From NCBI RefSeq assembly GCF_034702125.1, contig NC_085857.1, positions 59,656,814 to 59,720,813 of the forward strand: a stretch of 64,000 bases of DNA, in the 5' to 3' direction. The stretch comes from Engraulis encrasicolus (taxonomy: Eukaryota > Chordata > Actinopteri > Clupeiformes > Engraulidae). Positions 23,605 to 35,572 of the stretch are shown here, in pieces (the stretch's first letter is position 1; every line of letters begins with the position of its first letter). Under the pieces are notes generated by a model that worked only from the letters and a program-made list of their open reading frames with translations, did not search any database and had not been told where the DNA came from. Both the position numbers and the translations under genes were made by a program.

Positions 23605-23779
23605 CAAACCAACCAATTTCAGTCTCACTAGCCACTTTGAAGGAAAATGTATTATTTGGTGTGACAAATCACACACTACAGTGGCATCAATTAGTTGTAA
23701 GATTTGCAAGAATATTCTAAAGAAAAAATTAGCAACAAAACTCTTGCTAAATAGTAAGTGCAGGGCTGGTGAGCAAAAA
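23605..23779. repeat. hAT-family fragment next to the nested stack
   Basis: CAGTCTCACTAGCCACTTTG at 23620 resembles 18937-18960 and the hAT ends in this window. The rest of this 175-bp stretch is AT-rich. It is nearly all that remains of the E10-E11 intron outside the nested stack on this side. Confidence 0.4.
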
Positions 23780-25891
23780 CGAGGGTTATGTATATAACCA
23801 CGGTTCTATGAGTTCCGGATGACAGCCAGAGGCGGTGCTTTCAGCACATGAATATTCATCTTACGGATCAAGCAGGTCGAGAATTAGTATCAACAAAGTC
23901 ACACGTGACCTGGGTGACGTCACCCGGTGACCCCGTGTCAGGGGTTAAAACACCGGTGAACCCAAGAAGTGACCTCTTGGCAAATCTTCTCGAATACACT
24001 CCGAGTGACTGCCAAGCTCGGGCAGTCATCCGGAACTCATAGAACCATGATTATGTACATAACTCTCATTCTATTTCGTTCCTCCTGACCGCCAGAGGCG
24101 GTGCTTTCAGCACATGGATGACTAATACCAACAAAGTCACGAGGAGTGCCTACCCGTCGTCAGTGCTACTGAGACGGACCTGAAGCCACCCCCATCACCA
24201 CAGTAACATGTGGGGCAACACCAAGAAAATCAGGCCATGGTACAGCCCGATGCCGAGGAGGCCGCGCCGCATACGTCCTTGCATGTACCAACGGCCACAT
24301 GGAAGCCAGTATAACCTGGCCCAAAGGGTCCACGAGCTCCCTGAGTGAGAACCACAGGGGGCAGCAAGTAAGGAAGCATATTAGTTGACGGGGAAGCAAA
24401 AGGCACACCCGTGCCACCCCGTAGCGGTACCATACCGCCCGGTGCCACAAACGGGTGGAGCCACCACGGATGAGGCGAACCACGGAAACAACAGGGCAAC
24501 GGACGCCCATAAGGAAGTTGCTCCCAGGTCCATCAGACTAGCGTCGGCCCCTGAAAGCAGCTGCTGCAACAGGCCCAGAGAGGGCAAGGACTCAAGGCGG
24601 CATACATGGCACACGACAGATGAGCCGCCCTCTCCAACCAAGGCCGCAAGACCGGTCAGAGAATGTCTGAGGGCAATCAGGATGGCCAGTCCACACATTC
24701 ATCCAACGTGCGGCCATCACCAGGGGGCCCACAAGTCGCAGGCAGTGTCGGACTGCCACCGCAGGCCAACCGCCCAGGGCATGACCTCACCGCGCAACGG
24801 CAGAGCGCGACAAAGGCGCGAGTGCCACCTCCAGGGTCGAAGACCGACACAGTAGCCAGACGCAATGTAGAGCGGTCAGCGACAGTAGGACCTGGCAGGA
24901 GCCATAACGGCATATCCAACCCAAAGAGGCCTCAACAAGTGGAGGCCAAGAGGGACAACGTGGGATGCCGAGGTCGGCATGCCCAACACCTGGAAGGAGC
25001 GGAGAGCAAGGAAGGAGCGCCTCTACTTCCAATGCCCGTAAGTACGCTGGTCATAAGCAGAAAGCGACGCCTAGAGACACCAGGCCAGGGGTCTGCAAGT
25101 CGAGAACAGGGCAAAGCGCACCAGGTCGAGAACAACAGCGTGAGCGAAACAAAACAAAACAAAACAGACAGCCGTGGCGGCGTCACCGTGTTCCCGAGGC
25201 TGCAGGTCGGCAAACAGGGCCAGTCGACAACTTGTCTACCCCTGAGGGCAAGGAGTCTGGGCACATCCGCGAAAAGTCTAGGCAGCGCGAGGTCCCCCCA
25301 TGGCGCATGCTTGGCCTCTCTGCAGCAGCTGGCGCCATCTGCAGCCCCCCATGGCCAGCGGAACGGCAGGCCGAGGGCCCATCCGCGCTAGTCCGGCAGT
25401 AAGTGCTCTCGTACGCAGACCTGAGCAGGCAGCACAGGCCATCTGTTAACCTCAGCTCCAGGCAGGAGGGGCGACACCAGTCCCAGGGGCCTAGACGGCA
25501 ACGCATCAGTCAGGCAGGCAGGCACACAGGGCGAGGACACCCCAGTGGTAGCCAAGAGGGAAGCCAGCAGTCGGACAGTCAGGGCCGACAGGCAAACAAG
25601 GCAATACACACAGCAGGGCGAAGACACCCCAGTGGCAGCCGAAGCAAGCCAGTAGCCAGGTGAGGCGAGAGCTCCAGGCCAATGGGTGAATGCCACACAG
25701 AAGGGGTTGGGACATCCAATGTCAGCCAAGATGAAAGCCAGTAATCAGGCAAGACGAGGGCCCCGTGTCGGGAAGCGAACACTGCAACACACAGACGGGA
25801 TCAAACAAGCAATACATACCCCAGGGCGAGGGTACCTCGATAGTAGGTAAAAAGTAGGCAGCAGGCAGGAGATGACACTGGGTCATTCCAC

Positions 25892-25958
25892 GCCAAATCA
25901 CCAAAGCCTGCGCACTTAGGTCTCAAAAAATTCTGAAAATATTACCAAGTGTACCCAT
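25892..25958. mobile_element. MITE W copy 1, left part
   Basis: GGGTCATTCCACG then GCCTGCGCACTTAGGTCT match the ends of the MITE at 52309-52749. It interrupts family X at GAGATGACACT. It continues on the far side of element Y at 32981. Confidence 0.7.
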
Positions 25959-26499
25959 TAGAGATGTCCCGATCCAGGTTTTTGCACTTCCGATCCGATA
26001 CCGATATTTTATTTCACTTCCGATCCGATACCGATACCGGCCTATCGGAGTATTTAAATTGAAAGTTATTTAGCCTACTTACTTTCTTGTCACACTCATG
26101 TTGAAAAGGGGTTTACTCTTGATAACAACTAGCCAGCTGAATTAGGTGAATTTGAGAAATACACAATGGTTTGTAATGAGAAACCTGTTAAATACAAATT
26201 AGGCAAAATAATAGTCAATTAACTACACCAGTGGTTCCCAACCTTTTTCTTCAGGGACCCATGTTTTTACTATTGTAAGCTTTGGTGACCCAACCACGCG
26301 AGCGCCCGCACGAGACGGAGTCACAAGATGCCCTCCGTTTCCTTCGAAAACTTATTTTAGTTATTTTATTCCTCAATTCGTCTTTGGTCAAATGTAGAAT
26401 AAATGTTTAATGTAGCACTTAGAATTTGTTGCGTCTATGCATTTAATATTAGTTAAATGCTTTGTCTTTTATTCAACCTTAGCTATATATATTTAAAAC

Positions 26500-29400
26500 G
26501 AAGGTTATGTATATAACCACGGTTCTATGAGTTCCGGATGACCGCCAGAGGCGGTGCTTTCAGCACTGAATATTCATCTTACGGATCAAGCAGGTCGAGA
26601 ATTAATATCAACAAAGTAACACGTGACCTGGGTGACGTCACCCGGTGACCCCTGTGTCAGGGGTTAAGACACCGGCGAACCCAGGAAGTGGCCTCTTGGC
26701 AAATCTTCTCGAACACACTCCGAGTGACTGCCAAGCTCTGGCGGTCATCCGGAACTCATAGAACCGTGGTTATATACATAACCTTCGTTCTATTTCGTTC
26801 CTTCTGACCGCCAGAGGCGGTGCTTTCAGCACTGGATGACCAATACCAACAAAGTCATGAGGAGTGCCTACCCGTCGTCAGTACTACTGAGACGGCCTGA
26901 AGCCACCGTCAGCACCACAGTAACATGTGGGGCAACACGAAGAAAACCAGGCAATGGTGCAGCCTGATGCCGAGGAGGCCGTGCCGTATACGTCCTTGCA
27001 CGTACCAACGGCCACATGGAAGCCAGTGTAACCTGGTCCAAAGGATCCATGAGCTCCCTGAGTGAGAACCACAGGGGGCAGCAAGTAAGCAGTTAGCATA
27101 GCAGTCGACGGGGACACCTGTGCCACCCCGTAGCGGTACCATACCACCCGGTGCCACAAACGGGAGGAGCCACAATGGAAGAGGCGAACCATGGAAAAGG
27201 TCAACAACAGGGCACTGGACGCCCATAAGGAAGTTGCTCCCATGCCCATCAGACGAGCGTCTGCTGCAACAGGCCCAGAGAGGGCAAGGACCCAAGGCGG
27301 CATACATGGCACATGACAGATGAGCCGCCCGCTCCACACAAGACCGCAAGACCGGCCAGAGAGCGTCTGAGGGCAATCAGGATGGCCAATCCCCACATTC
27401 ATCCAAGGCACGGCCATCAGCAGGGGGCCCACAGGTCGCAGGCAGTGTCGGACTGCCACCGCAGACCAAGCGTCCAGGGCAGCAGCAGTGGGCACGACCG
27501 CACCGCGCAATGGCAGCAGCAGTGGGCATGACTTCACGGCGCAAGGGCAGAGCGGAACAGACGTGAGTTCCATCTCCAGGGTCGTAGGCGGACATGGTAG
27601 CCAGACACAATGTAGAGCGGTCAGCGACAGTAGGACCTGGTGTCATAACGGCATATCCAACCCAAAGAGGCCTCAGCAAGCGGAGGCCAAGAGGGATAAC
27701 GCGGGATGCCGAGGTCGGCATGCCCAACACCTGGAAGGAGCGGAGAGCAAGGAAGGAGAGCCCCCACTTCCAATGCCCGCAAGTACGCTGGTCATAAGCA
27801 GAGACGACGCCTAGAAACACCAGGCCAGGGGTCTGCATGTCGAGAACAGGGCAAAGCGCACCAGGTCGAGAACAACAGCGTGAGCGAAACAAAACCACAT
27901 GCAGCATCGGCCGCACGGTCGGGGCAACAGAATGGCCGCATCGTGGCTTGCCCAAAGCGGACGGACCAAGGGACACATGGGGGCCGCAGGAAGAGAGCAG
28001 ACGGCCTCCAGCAAGGCCCCGACAAGGGTGCCGCGCAAGCCATACCAATCATCGTACCATGGTCAAGGTCTGTGTGACTCAGCCCCGGCACTCAGGCCAG
28101 ACAGGCGAATGCCAGCAAACAGGAGTCAAAGATAACTCACAGGGGGCGCCCCAAAGCGGTCCATGGGGGCCGAGAGAAGGCGAACAAGACATGGGACATC
28201 GAAAACCCAATGCACGTTGTACGCAATGCTGCATCATAGTCCTTGCTGATGAGCTCATCTGCGACGTGTCCAAGTGACCAGGGCAGTGTGCCTCGCCAGT
28301 CCAACGCTCTGACCGGCGAGGCAAGGAGGGCGGCAAGATGTGGTTCAATACCCGGCAAGGCCATAGATGGAGGCCTCCAGCAGCCCGGCCAATGCGTGAT
28401 CGCCGACCCATCGTGCAGTGTCACAGTCAGCCAAACACCAGTAAAGGCCACATAGGGGCCATCGGCATAGACAGGCGGGACAGGCAGGGTAACCAGTAGC
28501 AGGTACAGCCACTGCAGCAGAGACGCGTAAACAGTCCAAGCGGGCCCAGCGGGAAAGGGGCGCGAGACGACACAGGACGCAGACGCCCATGACAAGTCAA
28601 CTGTGATGCCCCTGCAGTAGACGGCAGAGCATGAAGCTGAACCAGCCAGACACAGAATCCAGTCATAGGGGCGTGTACGCCTACCGGTGTCCAGAGCACT
28701 CATGTGAGACCATCCATAGCGAGGCCAACAGAGCGAACAGTCGTAAGCCACTGAAAACTCGAAGGGAGAGCCCGGAGTGGGGTCACTCCCTTACAGTAGT
28801 AGCAGTCAGAGTGGCATCCTGACCCCCGGACATACCACACATGACGTGGGGAAACCTGAAGAGCAACAGGAGAAGGAGCGGTACGTGACGTAGGGAAAAG
28901 AAGCAAGCTACACAGAGGGGCATGAAGCGAAGCAACACGCGCAACTGTAGCAGCCATGGCGGTTGAGGTGCCTCGGGCGTCCACAAGAAGTCGATGGATG
29001 AAACAGCCGACAGCAGGCGGTATCCAGGAGAGCGACAGACAGTCGCAGGACGCTGAATGGTAGAGAACAGCAGAGGAGCGGGGAGCACACATGCAGTCCC
29101 ACGCAAGTCATGCAGCCATGCAAGAGTGCAAGTATGCAAGCATGCGAAGCAACCGAGCAAGCCATGTAAACGCCGGAATGGCAGGTTGCGTATGGCCCAG
29201 CGGCTCGTCGTGGCAGCTGTAGTAGCCGTGGCATCAACAAGCATGTCACAGGGTGGAGGCCACCCGTGGCCAGAAACCCACTCTGGAGCAGTAGCAGGTA
29301 TGGCACTCACAAGTAGCCGTCGGGCGAAAAACACCCATGGCCAACCAACCCAGAAAGGGGCCAAGCATCAGCCACCAGACAACCAATGCAATGCAACAAG

Positions 29401-31716
29401 CAATGCAACTGGGCTGTGCCGGTGCCACCCGAACAGAGGGCATGGCGCGGGCATCGGCAGCAGACGATAGCTGTGGAGGCGGTGGTCGACAGTCGTGGCG
29501 GCGATGGTCGACAGTCGTGGCGGCGATGGTCAACAGTCGTGGCGGCGATGGGCGACAGCTGTGGCGGCAGCATGCGACAGCTGTGGCGGCGGAGTGCGAC
29601 GGCCATGGCGGCGGTGTGCGACCATCCGGGTCGCTGGCAGGCAGGGCACATGTGAAAATACTGTCACCGTGTGTCAGAGGCTGCAGGTCGGCAAAACAGG
29701 GCCGACAACTTCACCAGTCCAGTCGACAACTCGTCCACCTCCGAGGGCAAGGAGTCTGGGCACATCCGCGACACCCCCAGGAAGCGGGAGGTCACCCCAT
29801 GGCGCCTGCTTGGCCTCGCTGCAGCAGTCGGCAGCATCTACAGCCCCTCATGGCCAGCGGAACGGTAGGCCGAGGGCCAAACCGCGTCAGTCCGGCAGCA
29901 AGTGCTCTCGCACGCAGACCTGAGCAGGCAGCCCAGGCCACATCTGTCAACCTCAGCCGCAGGCGCCTCAGCTCCAGGCAGGAGGGGCGACACCAGTCCC
30001 AGGGGCCTAGATGGCAACGCATCAGTCAGGCAGGCAGGCACACAGGGCGAGGACACCCCAGTGGTAGCCGAGAGGGAGGCCAGCAGTCGGACAGTCAGGG
30101 CCGACAGGTAAACAAGGCAATACACACAGCAGGGCGAAGACACCCCAGTGGTAGCCAATGCAAGCCAGTAACCAGGTGAGGCCAGAGCTCCAGGCCAACT
30201 GGGGAATACCACACAGAAGGGGCTGGGATATCCAACAGCAGCCAAGAAGAAATCCAGCAACCAGGCCAGACGAGGGCCCTGTGTCGGGAAGCAAACACTG
30301 CAACACACAGAAGGGAACAAACAAGCAATACATACCCCAGGCGAGGGCAACCGATAGTGGGCAAAAAGTAGGCAGCATGTAGGAGATGACACTACAATGT
30401 CCAGCAAATACTGCAAATACAAAACACGAGGGGCGAGGACGCCCTAAGTGTAGCCAACAGGAGCCAGCAGCCAGGCGGCAACACCAAGCTGACAAGCAAA
30501 TAACATTGGACATCAACATTACATTGCAATGCAGTCGGTAGGCGCTGTACACCCAGCGACTCACAATAGAGGATACCATAAGTATCAGTGTCCTTGAGTG
30601 TTTTGAAAGGCGCTTTTAAATAAAATGCATTATTATCAGTATCATTAATATTATTATTATAAGCACAGCCAATATCCTGGGCAGACAGGAGTAGCACAGT
30701 GATAGAAATGCAAGGCAAATATACACTTCTGGGGCGAAGACACCCCAGATGAAAACAGACAATAATCAAACAGTGAAGAAATAACACAACCGGGCAGGAA
30801 TAACAACCGGGGTGAGCAGAGTGCAGCCAGAGAGAGTAGAGAGAGGCTGTATTGTAGATTGGATCTCTGGAGCAGCGTGACGCCAACGGTGCAAGGGCAA
30901 AGCGAACCACACTGGCCCGTGGAGCAACCGTACAGACAGGCTACACTGTACAAACAATGAAGCCGTAACGTAAATACAGGCACGCGAACACAAGTAACCG
31001 AGCTCGCGTCGAGTGTCACAACAATCGCCCAGCAATAGTAACATTCAGCGGCGAGAAACACCGCGAACAGAAATCGAAACAGTAAATGACAGTCCACTTA
31101 CCCAAACGATGGCCAACATAGGCAGGCAGGCGTTAATACATAATCCCAACTCGAAAGCGCATCACGCCACGAGACCGCTCTTCAGATTCAGTTGCGGGAA
31201 ACACCACTGAAGATAACGCGGTAGCAGTTAATACATGATCAGAAAACGGCCTACCTTCCACGGGAAAGGACAAGTTATTAGCCTCCGGTCGGCGAGAACA
31301 GTGCCTCGAGCCAGGGGCTAGGCAGGCTAGGTAGCCTAGCCAGCCCTCCTCCACCGAGCGGATAACACTCAGTCGAACACATCGTAAATGTGAAAGAGAT
31401 ACTCAAAGGAAAAAGCGACCAACGCCGTTTCATGGGGGGTGGAAAACCCACAGCCCCAACCCTATGGGTGCGAAACGAACAAAGCGTCAGGTCAATCCCA
31501 AAATCTCAAAACTCGACACCTGCAATCGAGAAGATGAAAGAGGCCACTTCCTGGGTTCGCCGGTGTCTTAACCCCTGACACGGGGGTCACCGGGTGACGT
31601 CACCCAGGTCACGTGTTACTTTGTTGATATTAATTCTCGACCTGCTTGATCCGTAAGATGAATATTCAGTGCTGAAAGCACCGCCTCTGGCGGTCAGAAG
31701 GAACGAAATAGAACGA
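26500..31716. mobile_element. Family-X element copy 2, about 5.2 kb
   Basis: The left end carries a hairpin: GGTTATGTATATAACCACGG..CCGGATGACCGCC (26502-26546) is repeated in inverse at 26738-26788. A longer terminal inverted repeat pairs 26541-26698 with 31540-31700 and includes GGGTGACGTCACCCGGTGAC. The body is G/C-rich with many open frames but nothing I can match to a polymerase, integrase or transposase, so it is likely non-autonomous. It contains a GGCGGCGATGGTCGACAG minisatellite (29470-29632) and segments shared with copy 1. The exact target duplication is unclear (an ACGAA-like sequence at both flanks). Confidence 0.7.
29465..29640 (+). repeat. G/C-rich minisatellite in family X copy 2
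   Basis: Units of about 27 bp, GTCGTGGCGGCGATGGTCGA-like, repeat six to seven times and then degrade. All three frames on the + strand stay open (Gly/Ser/Trp/Arg-rich), which explains the long apparent frame at 29337-30179. Confidence 0.85.
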
Positions 31717-32980
31717 AACCCCTTAAAATCAAGAGGGCTCCGCGACCCCCTGTGGATCTTTGGCGACCCATAAGGGGGGTCCGGACCCATAGGTTGGGAA
31801 CCACTGAACTACACAAACAAAAATGCCACCAGTGCTCTACTCTTGAACCAGATTCGATGTAAACCATTGAAAATCCATCAGTGCAAAAAATATTCTAAAC
31901 AGTAAGTGAATGCTTATTTAAGCAGTTGAAGTATTCATTTGTTTTCCATGCAAAAGTGGGGGTTTTTTTGTAGGCTGCCAGAATGTTGACAATTCAGGAC
32001 GAGTTTACATTTAACATAGACAAAAAAGTAAAGAAAATTCCAAGAAGAGAAGTTGTCTAGAGCAGACACACAGTAGGCATACCTAGGCTACTGGAGGCCC
32101 TCTCATATGCCCAAAGTAGCCTAAGATCCTCCATCATTATGCCATAGGTAGCCTAATACAGCCTAGATTAATGCCAATAAACAACTGCTACAAATTAATC
32201 AAAATGGAATCAGATAAATACCTAAAATAAATCATTAACTAATTCGGACACAACCATTGTCGAGTAGGCTAATATAATTTATTTACTCAGGTCAGTGGAC
32301 ACAATAACATTTAACAATACCATTTTCCACCTTATGCTTTTGCTCCTCCATGTGAATTAGCACATCCTTAATTTAACATCTGCTTAGCATCTTAGCAAGA
32401 CGGCATTATCAATAATAAAACACACACTCACACACGCACACACACGAAAAGGTAGACAGAAAGGGAGCAGTAGTGGCTGGGCAACAAACATTGGGGGATG
32501 AGAGGAAAGCGGTGCCCCGGAGAGAAGCATGAGAAATCTGAACTTTCAGTTTTTGTAGCCAAACATTAGCGCTTGTTACTGAAATGCCATCTGAAACGCA
32601 GGCAGAGTGGCATGAAGCGCGCAATTCTGTGTGTCTGGACTGGTCACGGACACTTAAGACAGTTTAAAGCTCTTTGAAACCACAGACTGAAAAACTTACG
32701 CTGCCTGCGCGTGTCAGAGCCGAATGCGAGCTGAGGCAACTGCTCTCCCACGTGTGTGCTGAGTCTGACGAGAGCTGAAGGTGTGCTGGAAAATGCGGAC
32801 CGGAGTTTAGGAGCAACCATAGTAAAAACTGGAATGGATAGCACGGACCGGACTTTGAAAAAAAATGGATTCTGGATCGGATTTTTTCGTGCTTGCCGAT
32901 CCGATCCCGATACGCATTTTTTGCCCATATCGGCGGCCGATCCGATCCAGATATCGGATCGGGACACCCCTAGTATCCAT

Positions 32981-33200
32981 GGTACTTAAGAGAAACACTG
33001 TAAATGTATTTGAATGTAAGATGTATACCCTCCGTGTTACAGCCAATTTTACTGGGGGAGGGGGGTGCCCATTTTGTTCATACTCTTGTTTTTGTCAAAG
33101 TTCACAAGCCCGTAGCTCAATAACTAAACCATGTAGGAAGCTCAAATTTGGCATGCTGATAATTTTCAATAGATTATTGAATTTATTTAGCAATATTTGA
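32981..33200. mobile_element. MITE W copy 1, continuation
   Basis: GGTACTTAAGAGAAACACTG to GTTCACAAGCCCGTAG (32990-33116) matches MITE W at 52390-52520 and follows directly on the left part when Y is removed. Past 33116 the two copies diverge and I cannot find the right terminus. Confidence 0.6.
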
Positions 33201-34344
33201 CATTCCGTTACTATCACATAGTGCACATACACTATGGTCAAGGAAATAAGTAGTTTTAGGCAGAATATATATAGTATATATTGTAATATTGCAATAATAT
33301 AGGCCTAATGCAATAATATTGAAATATATAATGCAACAATTACTACTTTTGCCTGGAGGGCCGAACATGTTTGTATCTGTAACCTGTACCTTTTTAGCTT
33401 GTGAAACTTTCACAGAAAGGGTCAGCACACACATATTCAATTAATATTTATGCCTATTTTTACATCTGTATAGCCTACTATGGCCTTTGGAGCAGACGCT
33501 GTATAGGCAGTAAAATGGTTGATCATGGCACAGTCTACCAAAACCTCTCCATACGGAGATATGGCCACGTTCGCCGCTGCCATCCACCCTGTAGAAGTCA
33601 GATATAGGGACAGAATGAGTGCGTGTGTGAGTGCTTGGTGAACAGTGTTTGTCTGATCCCAGGATTATTGCGTTTGCGTCCGGATAGGTGGCTACCCGCA
33701 TAACCGGGGGCTGAATGGAGGGAGCCCAAGCCAACATTACCAGACCCACTTCTCTCACCCCTAATTCCTCCACCAATACCTGTATGGACACTACGACTGC
33801 ATTCGCAACTACCACCGACTCACTTGAGATCGGATAAAGTCACCGAATGAGTTTCAATGTGTGTGTGTGTGTGCTTAGAGAACATCCTTGCTTCGCATGT
33901 CGGCATCTTCGGAAGTTTCGCCACGGTAAACAAAGAGTGCTCGTCCGATCATTATCCTCCTCGTGAGATAAAAACTATCCTTCGGAGTCAGAATAGGCAA
34001 ATAACATGCTCAGAACTTCATCACGATTCAACTTCTCACTAGCCATGATGAAATAGCTCGCTGATAGTTCATTGATGACAACACAAACCCAACTCGTACG
34101 CCTCGAGTCAAAGACGCGAAGTGGCTACTTCCGCATTTTGTGGTCGCGTCACAGGTCGCGTCTTTTACTGCTTCACCAAAGACTCTGTGAACTACAAAAT
34201 GACGCAATCGTAGTCTTGTTTGAAAGGGTAGCATGTCTGCCAACTACTGGTAGGGAGGATGAACACTATAAAGGCCGCTGGTTTGATCTACATGCGCTTT
34301 TGTTCATGATGACGTACCGTCGCAATTCTGCGACTTTGGCGCTT
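33201..34344. other. Unassigned 1.1 kb inside the nested stack
   Basis: The sequence between MITE W and the right half of family-X copy 1 holds no recognised element end. Two similar blocks appear at 33608-33650 and 33840-33885 (GAATGAGT..GTGTGTGTGCTT then GAACA). A minus frame at 33815-33441 is unmatched and probably chance. The join to X at TTAAAGGGTTAACATCC has a TTAA on each side. Confidence 0.3.
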
Positions 34345-34934
34345 AAAGGGTTAACATCCAGCGGTGAGAAACAACACGGAAATAAATCGAAATAGTAAAT
34401 CCAGTTGCGAGAAACACCACTGAGGACAACGCGGTGGCAGGAAATACATTAACAGAAAACGGCCTACCTTCCACGGGAAAGGCCGGTGGAAGCCTAGTTA
34501 TTAGCCTCCAGTCAGCAAGAACATTGCCTCGAGCCAGGGGCTAAGCAGGCTAGGTAGCCTAGATAGCCCTCCTCCACCGAGCGGATAACACTCAGTCGAA
34601 CACATCGAAAAAGTGAAACAGATACTCAAAGGAAAAAGCGACCAACGCCGTTTCATGGGGGGTGGAAAACCCACAGCCCCAACCCTATGGGTGCGAAACG
34701 AACAAAGCGTCAGGTCAATCCCAAAAACTGAAACAACAAACTTGAAACCTGCAGTCAAGAAGATGAAAGAGGTCACTTCCTGGGTTCACCGGTGTTTTGA
34801 CACAGGGTCACCGGGTGACGTCACCCAGGTCATGTGTGACTTTGTTGATACTAATTCTCGACCTGCTTGATCCGTAAGATGAATGTGCTGAAAGCACCGC
34901 CTCTGGCGGTCAGGAGGAACGAAATAGAACAATA

Positions 34935-34935
<1 letters not shown>

Positions 34936-34969
<34 letters not shown>
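34936..34969. repeat. (GT)n at the E10 donor
   Basis: On the sense strand the intron begins GT(AC)n with about 16 AC units immediately after the E10 donor. The nested family-X element starts only six bases beyond the tract. Confidence 0.95.
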
Positions 34970-34970
<1 letters not shown>

Positions 34971-35053
34971 CTTGTGTGTGTGATCTCCAGTGGTCCCAGT
35001 GTGACACACAGCAGCCCATCTGAATCAGGAACTGAAAACAAAGACAAGACAGA
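34971..35053 (-). CDS. palb2: palb2 exon E10: WD40
   Basis: 83 nt (human exon 8: 86), phase 0 to phase 2. The frame reads SVLSLFSVPDSDGLL then CVTLGPLEITHT, aligning with human [24 protein letters not shown]. The acceptor that gives the right phase is (GT)n TAG/TCTGTC, again with a GT tract in place of the pyrimidine tract. A nearer AG (TTTTCAG/TTCC) would put the exon out of frame with E9. Donor CACACAAG/GTACAC. Confidence 0.87.
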
Positions 35054-35121
<68 letters not shown>

Positions 35122-35140
35122 ACAAACACACACACACGCA
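35054..35140. repeat. (CA)n at the E10 acceptor
   Basis: CA at 35055-35113, then CAAA-interrupted CA to 35137. On the sense strand this is (GT)n running straight into the TAG acceptor of E10. Confidence 0.95.
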
Positions 35141-35572
35141 TGCACACATGCACACGTGTGACACTATAATTCGGAGAGTTTCGTGAAACACAAACATTAC
35201 ACATTGAATGCCACACCATGTTTGGAACTTTGGTGATAGAATCCCAGACAATTTGTCAATTTTTTAACAGCCACAGAATATTTTGTTCAGGGCCAATTTA
35301 AAAGCAGAGAATCGCTTCTTTGTACGCATCTTTGTTTTGAAGTCAACCCAAGCTTAGCGAAAATTGCCAGGTTTTTTTCTTTTCAGAAATGGAGATATCA
35401 CGTCTTTTGCTACATTATGTGGTGCCTATGAGGGTGCTTACAGATATTCCTAGGTTGAATTTACTACCTTTTACTACCTTTTTACTACCTCCAATTTTTT
35501 TTTTTGACTAGCATTACAACATCGATCTTAAACTGACTACAGAAATGAAATAGCTTTCCAAAGCCTATTAAT

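Larger units (their letters stand above)
26229..31806. mobile_element. hAT element Z with perfect 8-bp target duplication
   Basis: CAGTGGTTCCCAACCT at 26229 and AGGTTGGGAACCACTG ending 31806 are perfect inverted repeats. AACTACAC occurs on both sides (26221-26228, 31807-31814). Z's own sequence is only about 270 bp on the left and 90 bp on the right; the rest is family-X copy 2. It is a non-autonomous hAT. Confidence 0.92.
25959..32972. mobile_element. hAT-like element Y with 8-bp target duplication
   Basis: Ends TAGAGATGTCCCGATCC (25959) and GGATCGGGACACCCCTA (32972) are inverted repeats, with further CCGATCCGATACC repeats inside both ends. The flanks GTACCCAT (25951) and GTATCCAT (32973) are an 8-bp duplication with one mismatch, and removing Y rejoins MITE W. 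Outside the nested hAT (26229-31806), Y keeps 26040-26220 and 31815-32860 of AT-rich sequence without a visible transposase. Confidence 0.8.
23780..34929. mobile_element. Family-X element copy 1 (outermost), split by an 8.4-kb nested insertion
   Basis: The left half (23780-25891) and right half (about 34345-34929) match the left and right parts of copy 2 (26500-31716). Left end: GGTTATGTATATAACC, then GGATGACAGCCAGAGGCGG. Right end: CCGCCTCTGGCGGTCAGG and GGAACGAAATAGAAC. The terminal inverted repeat includes TGACGTCACCCGGTGACC. Relative to copy 2, copy 1 lacks about 1.8 kb of the middle (27894-29655). Host: the palb2 E10-E11 intron, which it fills almost wholly. I do not recognise the superfamily and see no reverse transcriptase or transposase. 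Confidence 0.7.

Noticed and set aside
24385..30180. Many long G/C-rich frames on both strands in the family-X copies
   Set aside because: They overlap on both strands, follow minisatellites, and contain no motif of any known enzyme. G/C-rich DNA is poor in stop codons.
33441..33815. Minus-strand 124-codon frame in the unassigned part of the nest
   Set aside because: No motif, no splice sites, and it lies within transposon-rich sequence; treated as chance.
35031..35042. Alternative E10 acceptor TTTTCAG/TTCCTG
   Set aside because: It would need a phase-1 upstream exon, but E9 ends in phase 0; the GT-flanked TAG at 35054 keeps the frame and restores alignment to human PALB2.
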